Source of the DNA: Polaromonas sp.
GTDB lineage: Bacteria; Pseudomonadota; Gammaproteobacteria; Burkholderiales; Burkholderiaceae_C
NCBI RefSeq assembly: GCF_029945685.1
Contig: NZ_JAQSDA010000027.1
Coordinates: forward strand, 62,001-126,000
Direction of reading: 5' to 3'
DNA length: 64,000 nucleotides
This document shows, piece by piece, positions 1 through 9,400 of this stretch. The notes under the pieces were generated by a model. It saw only the letters and a program-made list of their open reading frames with translations. It was not told the origin of the DNA and did not search any database. The position numbers and the translations under genes were made by a program. Position 1 is the first letter of the stretch, and each line of letters begins with the position of its first letter.

Positions 1-80
1 TCCCCTCCAGAAATCGTCTGCCGGAATGCTCCGGCACTTTCTCGGGAAAATGTTGCAAGCACTTGAGTTAAAAGCCAATA

Positions 81-96
81 CTGTAAAAATATCCAG
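81..96. promoter_or_regulatory. Candidate LexA (SOS) box
   Basis: CTGTAAAAATATCCAG has the CTG-N10-CAG form of a LexA operator with one departure from the ideal ACAG right half. It lies about 340 bp upstream of the first gene, with a separate promoter in between, so it more probably serves a gene to the left of the window. This is a motif match only. Confidence 0.35.
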
Positions 97-237
97 CCTT
101 TTTCTGGCGATCGAGCCCTGTTTTCACTGCCTAGAGCGAAACCCCAAAAATCCGCTCGAATGGCAGAAATAGGGGGTCTTGAGGCCTTATTTCTACTTTT
201 AATGCTTTAATACACATATCAAATTAACTTTATATTA

Positions 238-267
238 TTGACAAGTTATTAAGCGTACTCTTAGAAT
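238..267 (+). promoter_or_regulatory. Sigma-70 type promoter for the lytic transglycosylase gene
   Basis: A perfect -35 TTGACA (238-243) and a -10 TAGAAT (262-267) are separated by 18 bp inside the AT-rich part of the 424-bp gene-free left end. Transcription would start near 274 and give a 5' leader of about 150 nt. The rest of positions 1-237 holds a short GCCGGA/TCCGGC hairpin (about 20-37) and the LexA-like box, and nothing else I can name. Confidence 0.6.
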
Positions 268-273
268 CCGCCG

Positions 274-424
274 TACCACCCAAAACTACGGGACAACCCG
301 AATCCGCTGCCGAACCCGGCAAAGTCAGACAAGGGGTCAACACCCCCAAGGCAAGGCCTTGGTTTGATGGCGACCCAATCAAAGCGTACGGCTCAGAAAG
401 TCGATGCGCATAGAAAGGAGTGCT
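274..424 (+). promoter_or_regulatory. Long structured 5' leader, no riboswitch family recognised
   Basis: The predicted leader holds several small hairpins: GGG-acaa-CCC near 288-297, GGGGT-caac-ACCCC at 333-346, and CCAAGGC-aag-GCCTTGG at 346-362. The last two share C346, so they are adjacent rather than clearly alternative. A good Shine-Dalgarno, AAAGGAG, lies at 414-420. I compared it from memory with c-di-GMP and c-di-AMP riboswitch consensus sequences and found no convincing match. Confidence 0.3.
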
Positions 425-1303
425 ATGACAGCGCCAGGACAATCCAACCCCGCATCGGTGATGCGAACACTTCAGAAAAACGTGGGCAACAGTCTGGCAA
501 ACATTGCAGACGACATCGCCCAGGGCTTTTTTGAAATCACCCACAACAGCTTCGCACTCGTCGGCCTGGCCGTCGTGTTTGCCGTGATCACGCTGACCGC
601 CCGGCCCGACTTGCGTCAGGCCGGCGAATCCCGGCTGATGACCTGGCTGCAGGAGCGCCAGGAAGCCGCCATCGGCTTCACCGAGCCTGACGCGATCGAG
701 CGTGCCACGGCTGCCAACCCCCGGGACCTGCCCAAGCAGCAGGCCGCAGTGGCCTTCTGGCTGAGTCGCAAGTACGGCGTGGCGCCTGAACCGCTGAGCG
801 TGCTGGTGGCAGAAGCCTTTGAGATCGGCCAGAAAGCCAAGCTCGACCCCACCCTGATCCTCGCGATCATGGCGATTGAATCGGGCTTCAACCCGTTCGC
901 CCAGAGCCCGGTCGGCGCCCAGGGCCTGATGCAGGTGATGACCAAGATCCACCACGACAAGTACGAAAACTTCGGCGGGAAACTCGCCGCTTTCGACCCG
1001 GTCACCAACCTGCGGGTAGGGGTGAAGGTCCTGCAGGAATGCATTGCCCGCGCCGGTTCGGTGGAAGCCGGCCTGAAGTTCTATGTGGGCGCAGCCAATC
1101 TGGAAAGCGATGGCGGTTATGCTGGCAAGGTGATGGCCGAACACGCCCGCCTGCTGGCTGTCGTCAGTGGCCGGGCGCCCTCTTACATGCCGCCCCTGCG
1201 CCCGCCTCTGGCCATTCCGGCATCGCTGCCTGCCAACACAGACGCCGACGAGCTGCCCGGCAGCAAGGCCGGCGACAAAGTCGCCAGTCTCGCGAACTCC
1301 TGA
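425..1303 (+). CDS. Membrane-anchored lytic transglycosylase (SLT domain)
   Basis: Predicted soluble-lytic-transglycosylase family enzyme that cleaves peptidoglycan glycan strands in the periplasm. The protein is 292 aa. A hydrophobic segment at about residues 42-58 looks like a single membrane anchor with no cleavage site. The SLT domain starts near residue 140 with the typical AIMAIESGFNPFA, making Glu152 the catalytic acid, followed by GAQGLMQVM. A low-complexity Pro/Ala tail ends the protein. The ATG at 425 was preferred to an in-frame ATG at 404 because AAAGGAG (414-420) sits just ahead of it. The gene stands alone between its own promoter and the glyA leader. Family assignment is firm; the exact subfamily is not known. 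Confidence 0.85.
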   Translation: MTAPGQSNPASVMRTLQKNVGNSLANIADDIAQGFFEITHNSFALVGLAVVFAVITLTARPDLRQAGESRLMTWLQERQEAAIGFTEPDAIERATAANPRDLPKQQAAVAFWLSRKYGVAPEPLSVLVAEAFEIGQKAKLDPTLILAIMAIESGFNPFAQSPVGAQGLMQVMTKIHHDKYENFGGKLAAFDPVTNLRVGVKVLQECIARAGSVEAGLKFYVGAANLESDGGYAGKVMAEHARLLAVVSGRAPSYMPPLRPPLAIPASLPANTDADELPGSKAGDKVASLANS

Positions 1304-1352
1304 GCAGACCCGGCCTTTGGCCGGCCGGTCGCCAGCCAGGCGCCGGGTCCGT

Positions 1353-1358
1353 TACACT
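1353..1358 (+). promoter_or_regulatory. Putative -10 of the glyA promoter
   Basis: TACACT lies just upstream of the riboswitch aptamer, so transcription would begin near 1364 at its 5' edge. No good -35 is seen at the right spacing. Confidence 0.4.
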
Positions 1359-1361
1359 AGG

Positions 1362-1490
1362 GGTGTGCGCGACTGGCGATAGGCAGCCCCTGCTTTGCAG
1401 GGCGACTGCTGACGTGGGATACCACTGGGAAGCGCACCGCTGGGCTCAAGCCATGACCACAGCGTTCAGCCGTTCGCCTGGGCAGCCCTT
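1362..1490 (+). promoter_or_regulatory. ZTP (pfl) riboswitch upstream of glyA
   Basis: The leader has the hallmark blocks of the pfl/ZTP aptamer in order: GCGACTGGCGA (1369-1379), a variable hairpin (CCCTGC...GCAGGG, about 1387-1402), ACGTGGGATACCACTGGG (about 1412-1429) followed by AAGCGCACC, a linker hairpin, and CGCCTGGGCA (1475-1484). ZTP riboswitches sense ZMP/ZTP, which accumulate when 10-formyl-tetrahydrofolate is short, and are known to control one-carbon genes such as glyA. There is no terminator with a U-run before the gene. Instead GGCAGCCCTT (1481-1490) can pair with AAGGACTGCC (1525-1534), which contains the Shine-Dalgarno (9 of 10 positions). This suggests that ligand binding frees the ribosome site. 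The aptamer identity is strong; the mechanism is inference. Confidence 0.85.
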
Positions 1491-1534
1491 GTTTCATTCA
1501 TCCAATGACAGGGACCATGTCTTGAAGGACTGCC

Positions 1535-2779
1535 ATGTACGACCGTACCATTCTTGTGGAACAAACCGACCCGGAGCTGTGGGCCGCCATCGTTGCTGAA
1601 AACGCGCGCCAGGAACACCACATCGAGCTGATCGCCAGCGAAAACTACGCCTCGCCCGCCGTCATGGCCGCGCAGGGCTCCCAGCTCACCAACAAATACG
1701 CCGAAGGTTACCCCGGCCGCCGCTACTACGGTGGCTGCGAACATGTGGACGTGGCCGAACAGCTGGCCATCGACCGCATCAAGCAGATCTTTGGAGCGGA
1801 AGCGGCCAACGTGCAGCCACACTGCGGCGCCTCGGCCAACGAAGCCGTGTTCCTGGCCTTTCTCAAGCCTGGTGACACCATCATGGGCATGAGCCTGGCC
1901 GAGGGCGGCCATCTCACGCACGGCATGGCGCTGAACATGAGCGGCAAGTGGTTCAACGTCGTCAGCTACGGCCTGAACGACAAGGAAGAGATTGACTACG
2001 ACGCGATGGAGCGCAAGGCCCACGAGTCCAAACCCAAGCTGATCATTGCGGGTGCCTCGGCCTACAGCCTGCGCATCGACTTCGAACGGTTTGCGAAAGT
2101 GGCCAAGGCTGTCGGCGCCATCTTCATGGTCGACATTGCCCACTACGCCGGCCTGGTGGCCGCGGGCGTATACCCCAATCCGGTGCCCCACGCCGACGTG
2201 GTGACCTCGACCACCCACAAGAGCCTGCGCGGCCCGCGCGGCGGCATCATCCTGATGAAGGCCGAACACGAAAAAGCCATCAACAGCGCCATCTTCCCCG
2301 GCCTGCAGGGCGGCCCGCTGATGCATGTGATCGCCGCGAAAGCCGTCGCTTTCAAGGAAGCCCTGGCGCCCGAGTTCAAGGCCTACCAGCAGCAGGTGCT
2401 GAAGAACGCCCAGATCGTCGCCGAAACGCTGACGCAGCGCGGCCTGCGCATTGTCAGCGGACGCACCGAGAGCCACGTCATGCTGGTGGACCTGCGCGCC
2501 AAGGGCATCACCGGCAAGGAAGCCGAGGCCGTACTGGGCAGCGCCCACATGACCATCAACAAGAATGCCATCCCCAACGACCCGGAAAAACCGATGGTGA
2601 CCAGCGGGGTGCGTATCGGCACCCCGGCCATGACCACCCGCGGCTTCAAGGACGAAGAAGCGCGCTTGACCGCCAACCTGATCGCCGACGTGCTCGACAA
2701 CCCGCGCGACGCCGCCAACATTGAAGCGGTTCGCGCCAAGGTCAATGCGCTGACGAGCCGGTTTCCGGTCTACCGTTGA
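1535..2779 (+). CDS. glyA: Serine hydroxymethyltransferase
   Basis: PLP enzyme that converts serine and tetrahydrofolate to glycine and 5,10-methylene-THF, a main cellular source of one-carbon units. The protein has 414 aa, the usual bacterial length. It carries the family signatures [15 protein letters not shown] near the N terminus, the conserved YPGRRYYGG and QPHCGASAN stretches, and the PLP-lysine motif [18 protein letters not shown] (1525-1529) gives the ribosome site for ATG 1535 and is the part that can be masked by the riboswitch. nrdR follows 100 bp downstream, an order common in betaproteobacteria and consistent with folate/nucleotide metabolism. Confidence 0.97.
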   Translation: MYDRTILVEQTDPELWAAIVAENARQEHHIELIASENYASPAVMAAQGSQLTNKYAEGYPGRRYYGGCEHVDVAEQLAIDRIKQIFGAEAANVQPHCGASANEAVFLAFLKPGDTIMGMSLAEGGHLTHGMALNMSGKWFNVVSYGLNDKEEIDYDAMERKAHESKPKLIIAGASAYSLRIDFERFAKVAKAVGAIFMVDIAHYAGLVAAGVYPNPVPHADVVTSTTHKSLRGPRGGIILMKAEHEKAINSAIFPGLQGGPLMHVIAAKAVAFKEALAPEFKAYQQQVLKNAQIVAETLTQRGLRIVSGRTESHVMLVDLRAKGITGKEAEAVLGSAHMTINKNAIPNDPEKPMVTSGVRIGTPAMTTRGFKDEEARLTANLIADVLDNPRDAANIEAVRAKVNALTSRFPVYR

Positions 2780-2794
2780 TGGGCCGGCGCATGT

Positions 2795-2852
2795 GCAAGT
2801 GCTACTCTTTTGATAGCTGTTTGCGCATATCCTGTGAGGGTCGAAGGCCAAT
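2795..2852 (+). repeat. AT-cored Comamonadaceae-type dispersed repeat, copy C1
   Basis: Sequence of the form AAGTGCTAC-tcTTTTGATAGCTGTTTGCGCA...GAGGGtcGAAGGCC. It fills most of the glyA-nrdR gap. Related copies occur near 20449, 38834, 42207, 48997, 57230 and 62726. Confidence 0.6.
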
Positions 2853-2879
2853 AACGCTTAACAGTTCAGGTGAAGGCGC

Positions 2880-3329
2880 ATGAAATGCCCTTTCTGCGGC
2901 CACCTTGAAACCCAGGTCGTGGAAACACGGGTGTCGGAAGACGCAGACTTCATACGCCGCCGCCGCCAGTGCGGCGCGTGTGAAAAACGCTTCACCACCT
3001 ACGAGCGCCCCGACGTCAACTTTCCGGCCATCGTCAAAAAGGACGGCCGCCGCATCGAATACAAACGCGGCAAGATTCTCGACTCCATGAACCTCGCCTT
3101 GCGCAAGCGACCGGTCAGCACCGAACAGGTGGACTCAGCCATCGAGCGCATCGAGGAAAAGCTTCTCAACCTGGGCCTGCGCGAGGTCCCGTCAGCCCGC
3201 CTGGGCGAGCTCGTCATGCGCGAGCTTAAAAAGCTCGACAAGGTCGCCTACGTACGTTTTGCCAGCGTCTACCGCAGCTTTGAAGATATCGACGAGTTCA
3301 AGACGCTGGTGGATGAGGTGAGGCGGTAA
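2880..3329 (+). CDS. nrdR: Transcriptional repressor NrdR
   Basis: ATP/dATP-sensing repressor of ribonucleotide reductase operons. The 149-aa protein has the expected two parts: an N-terminal zinc ribbon with Cys3, Cys6, Cys31 and Cys34, then an ATP-cone domain (about residues 49-139) beginning [15 protein letters not shown]. Length and motifs are typical of the family. ATG 2880 is preceded by a GAAGG ribosome site. No NrdR box (tandem 16-bp palindromes) was noticed in the window, and the nrd operons it would control are not here. It may be co-transcribed with glyA. Confidence 0.97.
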   Translation: MKCPFCGHLETQVVETRVSEDADFIRRRRQCGACEKRFTTYERPDVNFPAIVKKDGRRIEYKRGKILDSMNLALRKRPVSTEQVDSAIERIEEKLLNLGLREVPSARLGELVMRELKKLDKVAYVRFASVYRSFEDIDEFKTLVDEVRR

Positions 3330-3433
3330 TTCCCGTGGCAGAAATCGCCATTTGTCGACCGCACCCCTTGATTGCAGCAGATTAGTGGTAGCTGGAGCCC
3401 GACGGTCGGAGCAGCGATTTCAGGCGCGGTTCC

Positions 3434-3439
3434 TATACT
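3434..3439 (+). promoter_or_regulatory. Candidate -10 box for the pilin operon
   Basis: TATACT lies only 6 bp before the fimT ATG at 3446, so a start from it would give an almost leaderless mRNA. No matching -35 is seen, and a perfect palindrome CCGACGGTCGG (3398-3408) sits upstream. A weak call. Confidence 0.3.
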
Positions 3440-3445
3440 GATTCC

Positions 3446-4090
3446 ATGCCACAGACCTCCACTGCCTGTTTGAAACCATTGCCGTCCAGGTCTGACCGGC
3501 CTCAGGTTCTCCCGCGAGCATCCGGGTCGGGGTTCACCATCATTGAGCTGATGGTCACCATGGTGGTTCTGGGCCTGATCCTGGCGTTCGGCCTGCCGAA
3601 CTTGAGAGAGTTTCTGGTACGCAACCAGGCTGTCGCCGTCACGACCGAGTTTTCCAGCGACATTGCCCGAACTCGAATCGAGGCCATCAGCCGAAACAAC
3701 TGTGTGACCATCTGCATGTCCAGCAACACGGCCAATGCATTGACGGGCGGCACTCCGACCTGCGCAACGACGGGCAGCAACTGGCAAGCTGGATGGATCA
3801 TTTTTTCGAACCCCAGTTGCAGTAGTACCCAAAATAATCCGACAACCAATGGTTCAAGTCTGATTTCCGTGCGCCAGGCGGGGGCGGACTCGTTCGAGCT
3901 GGCAGCGAATCCGACTGCCGTACGGAGATTCATGTTTGAGTCGAGAGGCCTTACTCAGAGCGGCCAGTCGAACTTCACCCTGAGTTATGTTCCCGAGAGT
4001 GTCAGCAGCCCTCACTATCGGTCCATTTGCATCAGCTCGGCAGGCCGGGTGACCATCAAACAATATGCAGGGGTAAGCGCATGTCCGTGA
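3446..4090 (+). CDS. fimT: Type IV pilus minor pseudopilin, FimT/GspH type
   Basis: First gene of the minor-pilin operon. The 214-aa protein has a class III prepilin signal, SGSG|FTIIELMV, with cleavage after Gly29 and the conserved Glu at +5 (Glu34), followed by the hydrophobic N-terminal helix and a FimT/GspH-like C-terminal domain (SDIARTRIEAISRNNCVTIC). Such pseudopilins form the initiation complex at the pilus tip. The 29-residue leader before the cleavage site is unusually long and no Shine-Dalgarno precedes the ATG, so the true start could be a TTG at 3470 or 3479. The 3' end overlaps pilV by 10 bp. Confidence 0.88.
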   Translation: MPQTSTACLKPLPSRSDRPQVLPRASGSGFTIIELMVTMVVLGLILAFGLPNLREFLVRNQAVAVTTEFSSDIARTRIEAISRNNCVTICMSSNTANALTGGTPTCATTGSNWQAGWIIFSNPSCSSTQNNPTTNGSSLISVRQAGADSFELAANPTAVRRFMFESRGLTQSGQSNFTLSYVPESVSSPHYRSICISSAGRVTIKQYAGVSACP

Positions 4091-4701
4091 TGAACAGCCA
4101 GCGAGGTGCCGGCCTGATTGAGGCCCTCGTAGCCATTCTTGTGTTGTCCATCGGCCTGCTGGGCATGGTGGGCATGCAAACGGCCTCCATCAAATACGAA
4201 CAGACCGGATGGGTCCGGTCCGCGCTTTCTTCCAACATCAGCAGTCTTGCTGACCGCATTCGGGCCAATGCCAGTGCCGACGAGAACGCCTACACTTTTT
4301 CCAGAACATACGCGGCGGAACGCGCCTCCATCGAGGCCACGCCTTTGCCCAACACCTATCTCTCACCGGCAAAAGACTGTAACGCCGAGGCTTGCACCAA
4401 CGCAGAGCTTGCCGCTTATGACCTGGCGGTCTGGCGCAGTGACCTGAATCAACAACTCCCGGGCGCCGTGGGTTTTGTCACCCCCACGGGCGTGAAAGGG
4501 GTTGATTTACGTTTCGGAGTCACTGTCGCCTGGTTCAACAAAGACAACCTGGACGGTACGAATTTGCGGCAGCCAGAGATATGTCCTGTGCCTGCAGTGG
4601 GGACCACAGGTATTGCCGCACGCAATTGCTGTCCGGCATCGGTAGGGACCGCCGCTGCCCTGGCCGGAATTCAATGCGTCAACCTGGAGATCATTCCGTG
4701 A
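4081..4701 (+). CDS. pilV: Type IV pilus minor pilin PilV
   Basis: Minor pilin of the pilus-priming complex. The N terminus has a prepilin site, RG|AGLIEALVAILVLSIGLLG, with Glu at +5, then the TASIKYEQTGWVRS region found in PilV proteins. The start is taken as ATG 4081, which follows CAGGGG at 4068-4073; an in-frame ATG at 4090 overlapping the fimT stop codon is an alternative. The end overlaps the pilW start, indicating translational coupling. Protein about 206 aa. Confidence 0.85.
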   Translation: MSVMNSQRGAGLIEALVAILVLSIGLLGMVGMQTASIKYEQTGWVRSALSSNISSLADRIRANASADENAYTFSRTYAAERASIEATPLPNTYLSPAKDCNAEACTNAELAAYDLAVWRSDLNQQLPGAVGFVTPTGVKGVDLRFGVTVAWFNKDNLDGTNLRQPEICPVPAVGTTGIAARNCCPASVGTAAALAGIQCVNLEIIP

Positions 4702-5699
4702 TCAAAGCCCGCCATCACCGAACGCCATCCTTGGGTTCACAAGGCGGATTGAGCCTGATCGAACTCCTGGTCAGCCTGGTCATCAGCCTTGTGATCGCGT
4801 TGGCTGCCGCCGCCGCATATCTGGGAACGCGCAGCACCGCCACAGCAGTGGCCAACATTGCGGGCATGAACGAAACCGGGAAACTCGCGCTGGACATGAT
4901 CGGACGAGAGTTGCAGATGGCCGGGTATTACCCCGCCATCGTTTCCACGAGCAGCGCCAGCCTCAATCTCATGGGTCGGTTCAGCAACACAAAAAACACG
5001 GCTATTGCGGCTTACAACCAGGGATTGTTCGGCTGTGACGGCGGCGTGTTCAATCCGACCACTGGGGCCTGTCCCACCGCAACCGCCGGCGCGCCTGACT
5101 CCGTGGTGATCAACTATTTTGCGACGCCCGAACTCGACGCCGCGACCTTCGTCAGTGGCTTCGATTGTCTGCGAGTCAGCGTCTCTGTGGACCCCAGCAA
5201 CGTCGTGCAGGCAGCGACGGGACGACCTCTTTATGTTTCCAACCGGTTTGGACTTACCAACACAAACTACACCAAGCCGGGGCCAGGCGGCACCACACAA
5301 ACAGTCACAACGAAGAGTCTGGCCTGCAACGGCAACGGAAAAGCTACGGAGGACACCGTGTATCAACCCCTCTTCGAGGGGATTGAAGACATGACCTTTG
5401 CATATGGCGTGCATGACGGCACGGGAAGCCTTTCTCCGCAAACTTATTACACAGCGGCAGAAGTGACGACCTTACCCACCGTGGGAACCTTGACCAGCTG
5501 GCAGCGCGTCACCGCCGTGCGTGTGTGTGTGCTGACACGCGCGCCCGACAACATCCGGACCCAGGACAAGGCCGGCAGCTTGCGCACCTATGCCAATTGC
5601 AGGGGCGCTACCGTCACTTACGCGGCGTCTGACCGCTCACTCTACAAAAGGTATGAGCGTGTATTTGCGATCCGCAATAACCTGAATGGAACCTTCTGA
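4698..5699 (+). CDS. pilW: Type IV pilus assembly protein PilW
   Basis: Minor pilin of 333 aa with the prepilin motif QGG|LSLIELLVSLVISLVIALA and the GRELQMAGY region characteristic of PilW. The start is GTG 4698, which overlaps the pilV stop as GTGA and has GGAGA at 4686-4690. The reading frame stays open further upstream, but that part would lie inside pilV and does not look like leader sequence. The body has several Cys residues in a secreted-domain context. Ends in TGATG with pilX. Confidence 0.87.
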   Translation: MIKARHHRTPSLGSQGGLSLIELLVSLVISLVIALAAAAAYLGTRSTATAVANIAGMNETGKLALDMIGRELQMAGYYPAIVSTSSASLNLMGRFSNTKNTAIAAYNQGLFGCDGGVFNPTTGACPTATAGAPDSVVINYFATPELDAATFVSGFDCLRVSVSVDPSNVVQAATGRPLYVSNRFGLTNTNYTKPGPGGTTQTVTTKSLACNGNGKATEDTVYQPLFEGIEDMTFAYGVHDGTGSLSPQTYYTAAEVTTLPTVGTLTSWQRVTAVRVCVLTRAPDNIRTQDKAGSLRTYANCRGATVTYAASDRSLYKRYERVFAIRNNLNGTF

Positions 5700-6400
5700 T
5701 GAAGCCTGGAATGTTTCGACCAAGCCAACCGTCATCGGGGCACGCTGAAGGTGGCGTTGCGCTTCCTGTGGTCCTGATGTTCCTTCTGGTTATCACCATT
5801 CTTGGTACGCTGGGCATTCGACGTGCCACCACTGGTGAAACCCTTTCCAGAAACCAGCTCGACTATGAAGTGGCCAGGCAGGCCACCGAGGCCGCCCTTC
5901 GCGATGCCGAGCGCGATCTACGGCTGGATGTATCGGCCATCATGCCCAACGCCCTTTGCGCGCGCGGTACTGACCGACCGGCACAAGGGAGCGCTCTGGC
6001 TTCGCCAGCCTTCGACACAAATTGTCCGCGCGGCCAATGCCGGTTTGAATTGAGTTACTACGACTCCAGCAATTACACGACGGTGACCAACCCTGAACCC
6101 TGGTGGCCCACGATCAACGCCAAACAAGGCCGTTGGGACGGCGACCCGGCCAGCGCGGCCAGCCCCAAACCGGGGGATGCCACGGGTGTCAACACCAATT
6201 GCACCTTTAACGGCTCCGTCCCATTAGGCACCTTCACCGGCGTGGCACGGATAGCGGGTGTGGCGCGGCAGCCTGAATACCTCATTGAATACCTTGCCCG
6301 ATCGGACGACAAGGTGATGCGAATTACCGCGCGGGGTTTTGGTGCGGATATCAATACTGAAGTTGTCATGCAGACCTATTTCCGTCCGTACTTGCGATAA
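5699..6400 (+). CDS. pilX: Type IV pilus assembly protein PilX
   Basis: Minor pilin of the GspK/PilX type, 233 aa. The N terminus EGG|VALPVVLMFLLVITILGTLGIRRATTGE matches the PilX_N region. As in GspK-like pilins, the usual Glu at +5 is absent (Val), which fits a role at the very tip of the pilus. The conserved RQATEAALRDAERDL follows. Its ATG overlaps the pilW stop and the gene ends 10 bp before pilY1. Confidence 0.86.
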   Translation: MKPGMFRPSQPSSGHAEGGVALPVVLMFLLVITILGTLGIRRATTGETLSRNQLDYEVARQATEAALRDAERDLRLDVSAIMPNALCARGTDRPAQGSALASPAFDTNCPRGQCRFELSYYDSSNYTTVTNPEPWWPTINAKQGRWDGDPASAASPKPGDATGVNTNCTFNGSVPLGTFTGVARIAGVARQPEYLIEYLARSDDKVMRITARGFGADINTEVVMQTYFRPYLR

Positions 6401-6410
6401 GGAACACGCC

Positions 6411-9400
6411 ATGAAAAAAATTCTGACCATTGCCGGGCTGTTTCTGGTAATCGCCTGCTCGCAAGTCCCCGCTATTGCAGCGCCTTTGTCGCCGGCCATT
6501 CCGCCCAATATCGTGACCTCCACACCGAGGCCGATGATCATGTTGAACATGTCGAAAGACCACCAGCTTTTTTACAGGGCTTATGACGAGTTTTCAGACC
6601 TCGACGGCGACGGCCTGCCGGAAACCACCTACAAGCACAGCTTCAACTACTACGGCTATTTCGACTCCTACAAGTGCTATAGCTACAGCGGCACGACAAA
6701 CCGGTTTGACCCGGTCAGCACCAACACCAACAAATACTGCACTGGAAACTGGAGCGGCAACTTCCTGAACTGGGCCACCATGACACGCGTGGATGTGGTT
6801 CGCAAGGTGCTCTATGGCGGGCAACGGGTCACAGACACCGCCGCACTCACCGTGCTGGAACGGGCCAGCCTGCCTACCGATGCGCATTCATTTGCCAAGT
6901 ACTACAAGGGTGATGACCTGGCCCAACTCACGCCCTTCAGTGCATCCCAGCTGGCAGCATCGGCTACGATCAGCAACAATGACAACAACAGCGCCAGGCG
7001 GCAAGTCCAGTTTGTTGCAGGTAGCAACAAGGCGTATCGAAACAATGACGGGAATGCGCCTTCTGCAGCCACCGCCGCCACCTGCGAAAGCAAAGCGGTC
7101 GCTTACTACGCTGCCCAAGACCCCCCCACCACACCGCCACCTCAGTACCACTGCGTCACCTTCTCCGTCACCCTGAGCGGCGCGTTCAGCATAGAGGTGG
7201 GCGATCAGGTCAGGGCAGTTGATCAGGACAACGCGGCACGATATATGGAGGGTGTAGCCCTGGAGGTGAATACCACCGATGGTTGGTTCAACATGGTGGT
7301 CACGCCAAGCGGTTATGTCACGCCAGGCAGCGCCAGCAGCAACTTCAAAAAATGGACCATCCAGAACCTGACCCAAACCTCCGCCACCATCTGTAACACC
7401 ACCCTCGGCGACAACCTGACTGCAAATTCTCCATTCAATACCAACACGGCGGGAAACGGGAATTCCCATACCAATGCAAACCCGCCCTTGATGCGTATTG
7501 CGCGCGGTGACTACCAGCTATGGAACGCCAATGAGCGGTGGCAGTGCCACTGGAGCGGTGAAAAAAGCGCCTCTAACGGCAACAACGTTGGCATTACAGG
7601 ATTGGGAGCGGGCTCCAGCAACCCGGCCAAAGGCACTCAGGGCGTGGTGATCGCCGGAACCGGGCCCGACTTTATTGTTCGTGTCTCGGCTTGCAACTCA
7701 ACACTGTTGGGAACTGAAAACTGCAAGCAATACCCTTCCGGGAACTTCAAGCCCCAAGGGCTGCTACACGAATATGGCGAAGGCAACCTGGCCGAGTTTG
7801 GTCTGATGACCGGGTCCTTCGCGAAGAACATCAGCGGCGGCGTACTTCGCAGCAATATTGACTCATTCCGTAGCGAAGTCAACTACACCACGGACGGGAC
7901 TTTTACCGCCGCCCAGGGCATTGTCTACACACTCAACAAACTCCGTATCTATGGCTACCGTTACAGCGATGGCACTTACATCGGCGACGGAAACTGCACC
8001 TACCAGCTGACATCCCTCACCGACAATCAGTGTACGAGCTGGGGCAATCCCATGGGGGAGATGTTCACGGAATCACTGCGCTACCTTGGCGGTCTGGCAC
8101 CAAGCTCTATTTACGACTACACACAGTCGGGCTCCAAGGACGAAGCCATGGGGCTTCCCAAACCAGCGTGGATCGATCCCGTGAACCGCGCCAACGCCGC
8201 GGCCAAGACCGCCGCCGATGCCACATTCGGTCAAGGTCAATGTCGGGCCATCAACGCCATCAACTTCAACTCCAGTGTGACGTCTTACGACAGCAACACC
8301 GGGACGCAATGGAGCCCCTTTGCGACCTTGCCGACCAGCCCCAGCCTGGTAAACATGATCAACGTCATCGGTACGGATGAAGGCATCCACAACAACAGCT
8401 GGTTTATTGGCAACAACGGAACAACAAACGACGGAACCTGTACGGCCAAGACCATCTCCACACTGGCCAGTGCAAACGGCCTGTGCCCCGATGCTCCCTC
8501 ATATGCAGGGTCCTACGCGTTGGCGGGCGCTGCCTACTGGGCCCGCACCAACCCTGTTCGCACACCCACGGCCGCGCAGCTCAAAGCCAACGCCGATGCC
8601 TTCAAAGTCAAAAGCTTTTCGGTGGCCCTGGCACCGGGCAAACCACGTATTGAAATTCCGCACCCGACGGTGGCAGGTCAAAAAATCGTTATCCAGCCTT
8701 CTTACCAATTGCTGGTGGGTGGCGGCATCGGCAGCGGTACCCTGGTCGATTTCCGCGTGGTCGGCACACCCACAGCGACTTCCGGAAAATTCCTGATCGT
8801 CTGGGAAGACTCCGAGCAGGGGGGTGACTACGACAGCGATGTCTCCGGCATCCTGCGGTACGAAGTTAACAATGGCAAGCTCTACGTCTATACGCGCGTC
8901 TTCAACGCGGCCTCAGCGAACCCGCAAGGTTTTGGCTACACCATCTCCGGCAGCACCAAAGACGGCGCGCACTTCCACTCAGGTATTTACGGTTATAACT
9001 TCACGGATGGAACTACCCTGCCGACGACGCGCTCCGACGGTACCGCACACCCCAATGTAAATACGTCGGGTGGTTGTTCAGGTTGCCAGGCCAACCAGGA
9101 CGAAAGCCGGGCTGAATATACCTTTGGCACCGCGACCGCCGGGCAATTGCAGGACCCCCTCTGGTACGCTGCCAAATGGGGTGGTTTCAGCAAAAACGAA
9201 AATGTCACCGTTCCGCCTTCTGATCCCAAGGTATATTTTGACAAACCCACTGCGGACAAAGCCAACTGGGACATCAAAAAACTCGATGGCACCGCCGGCG
9301 CAGACGGCTTCCCGGACAACTACTTCCTCGCGATTCGGCCCAGCGAACTTGAAAAAGCTCTAAGGGCCGCATTCAGCGCCATTGTGGGTGCGTCCAATAC

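Noticed and set aside
274..424. c-di-GMP or c-di-AMP riboswitch in the first leader
   Set aside because: Compared with remembered consensus cores and the order of conserved blocks does not match; kept only as an unassigned leader.
230..1144. Minus-strand open frame opposite the first lytic transglycosylase
   Set aside because: Low-complexity His/Gly-rich translation typical of antisense frames; the plus strand carries a clear SLT domain with promoter and ribosome site.
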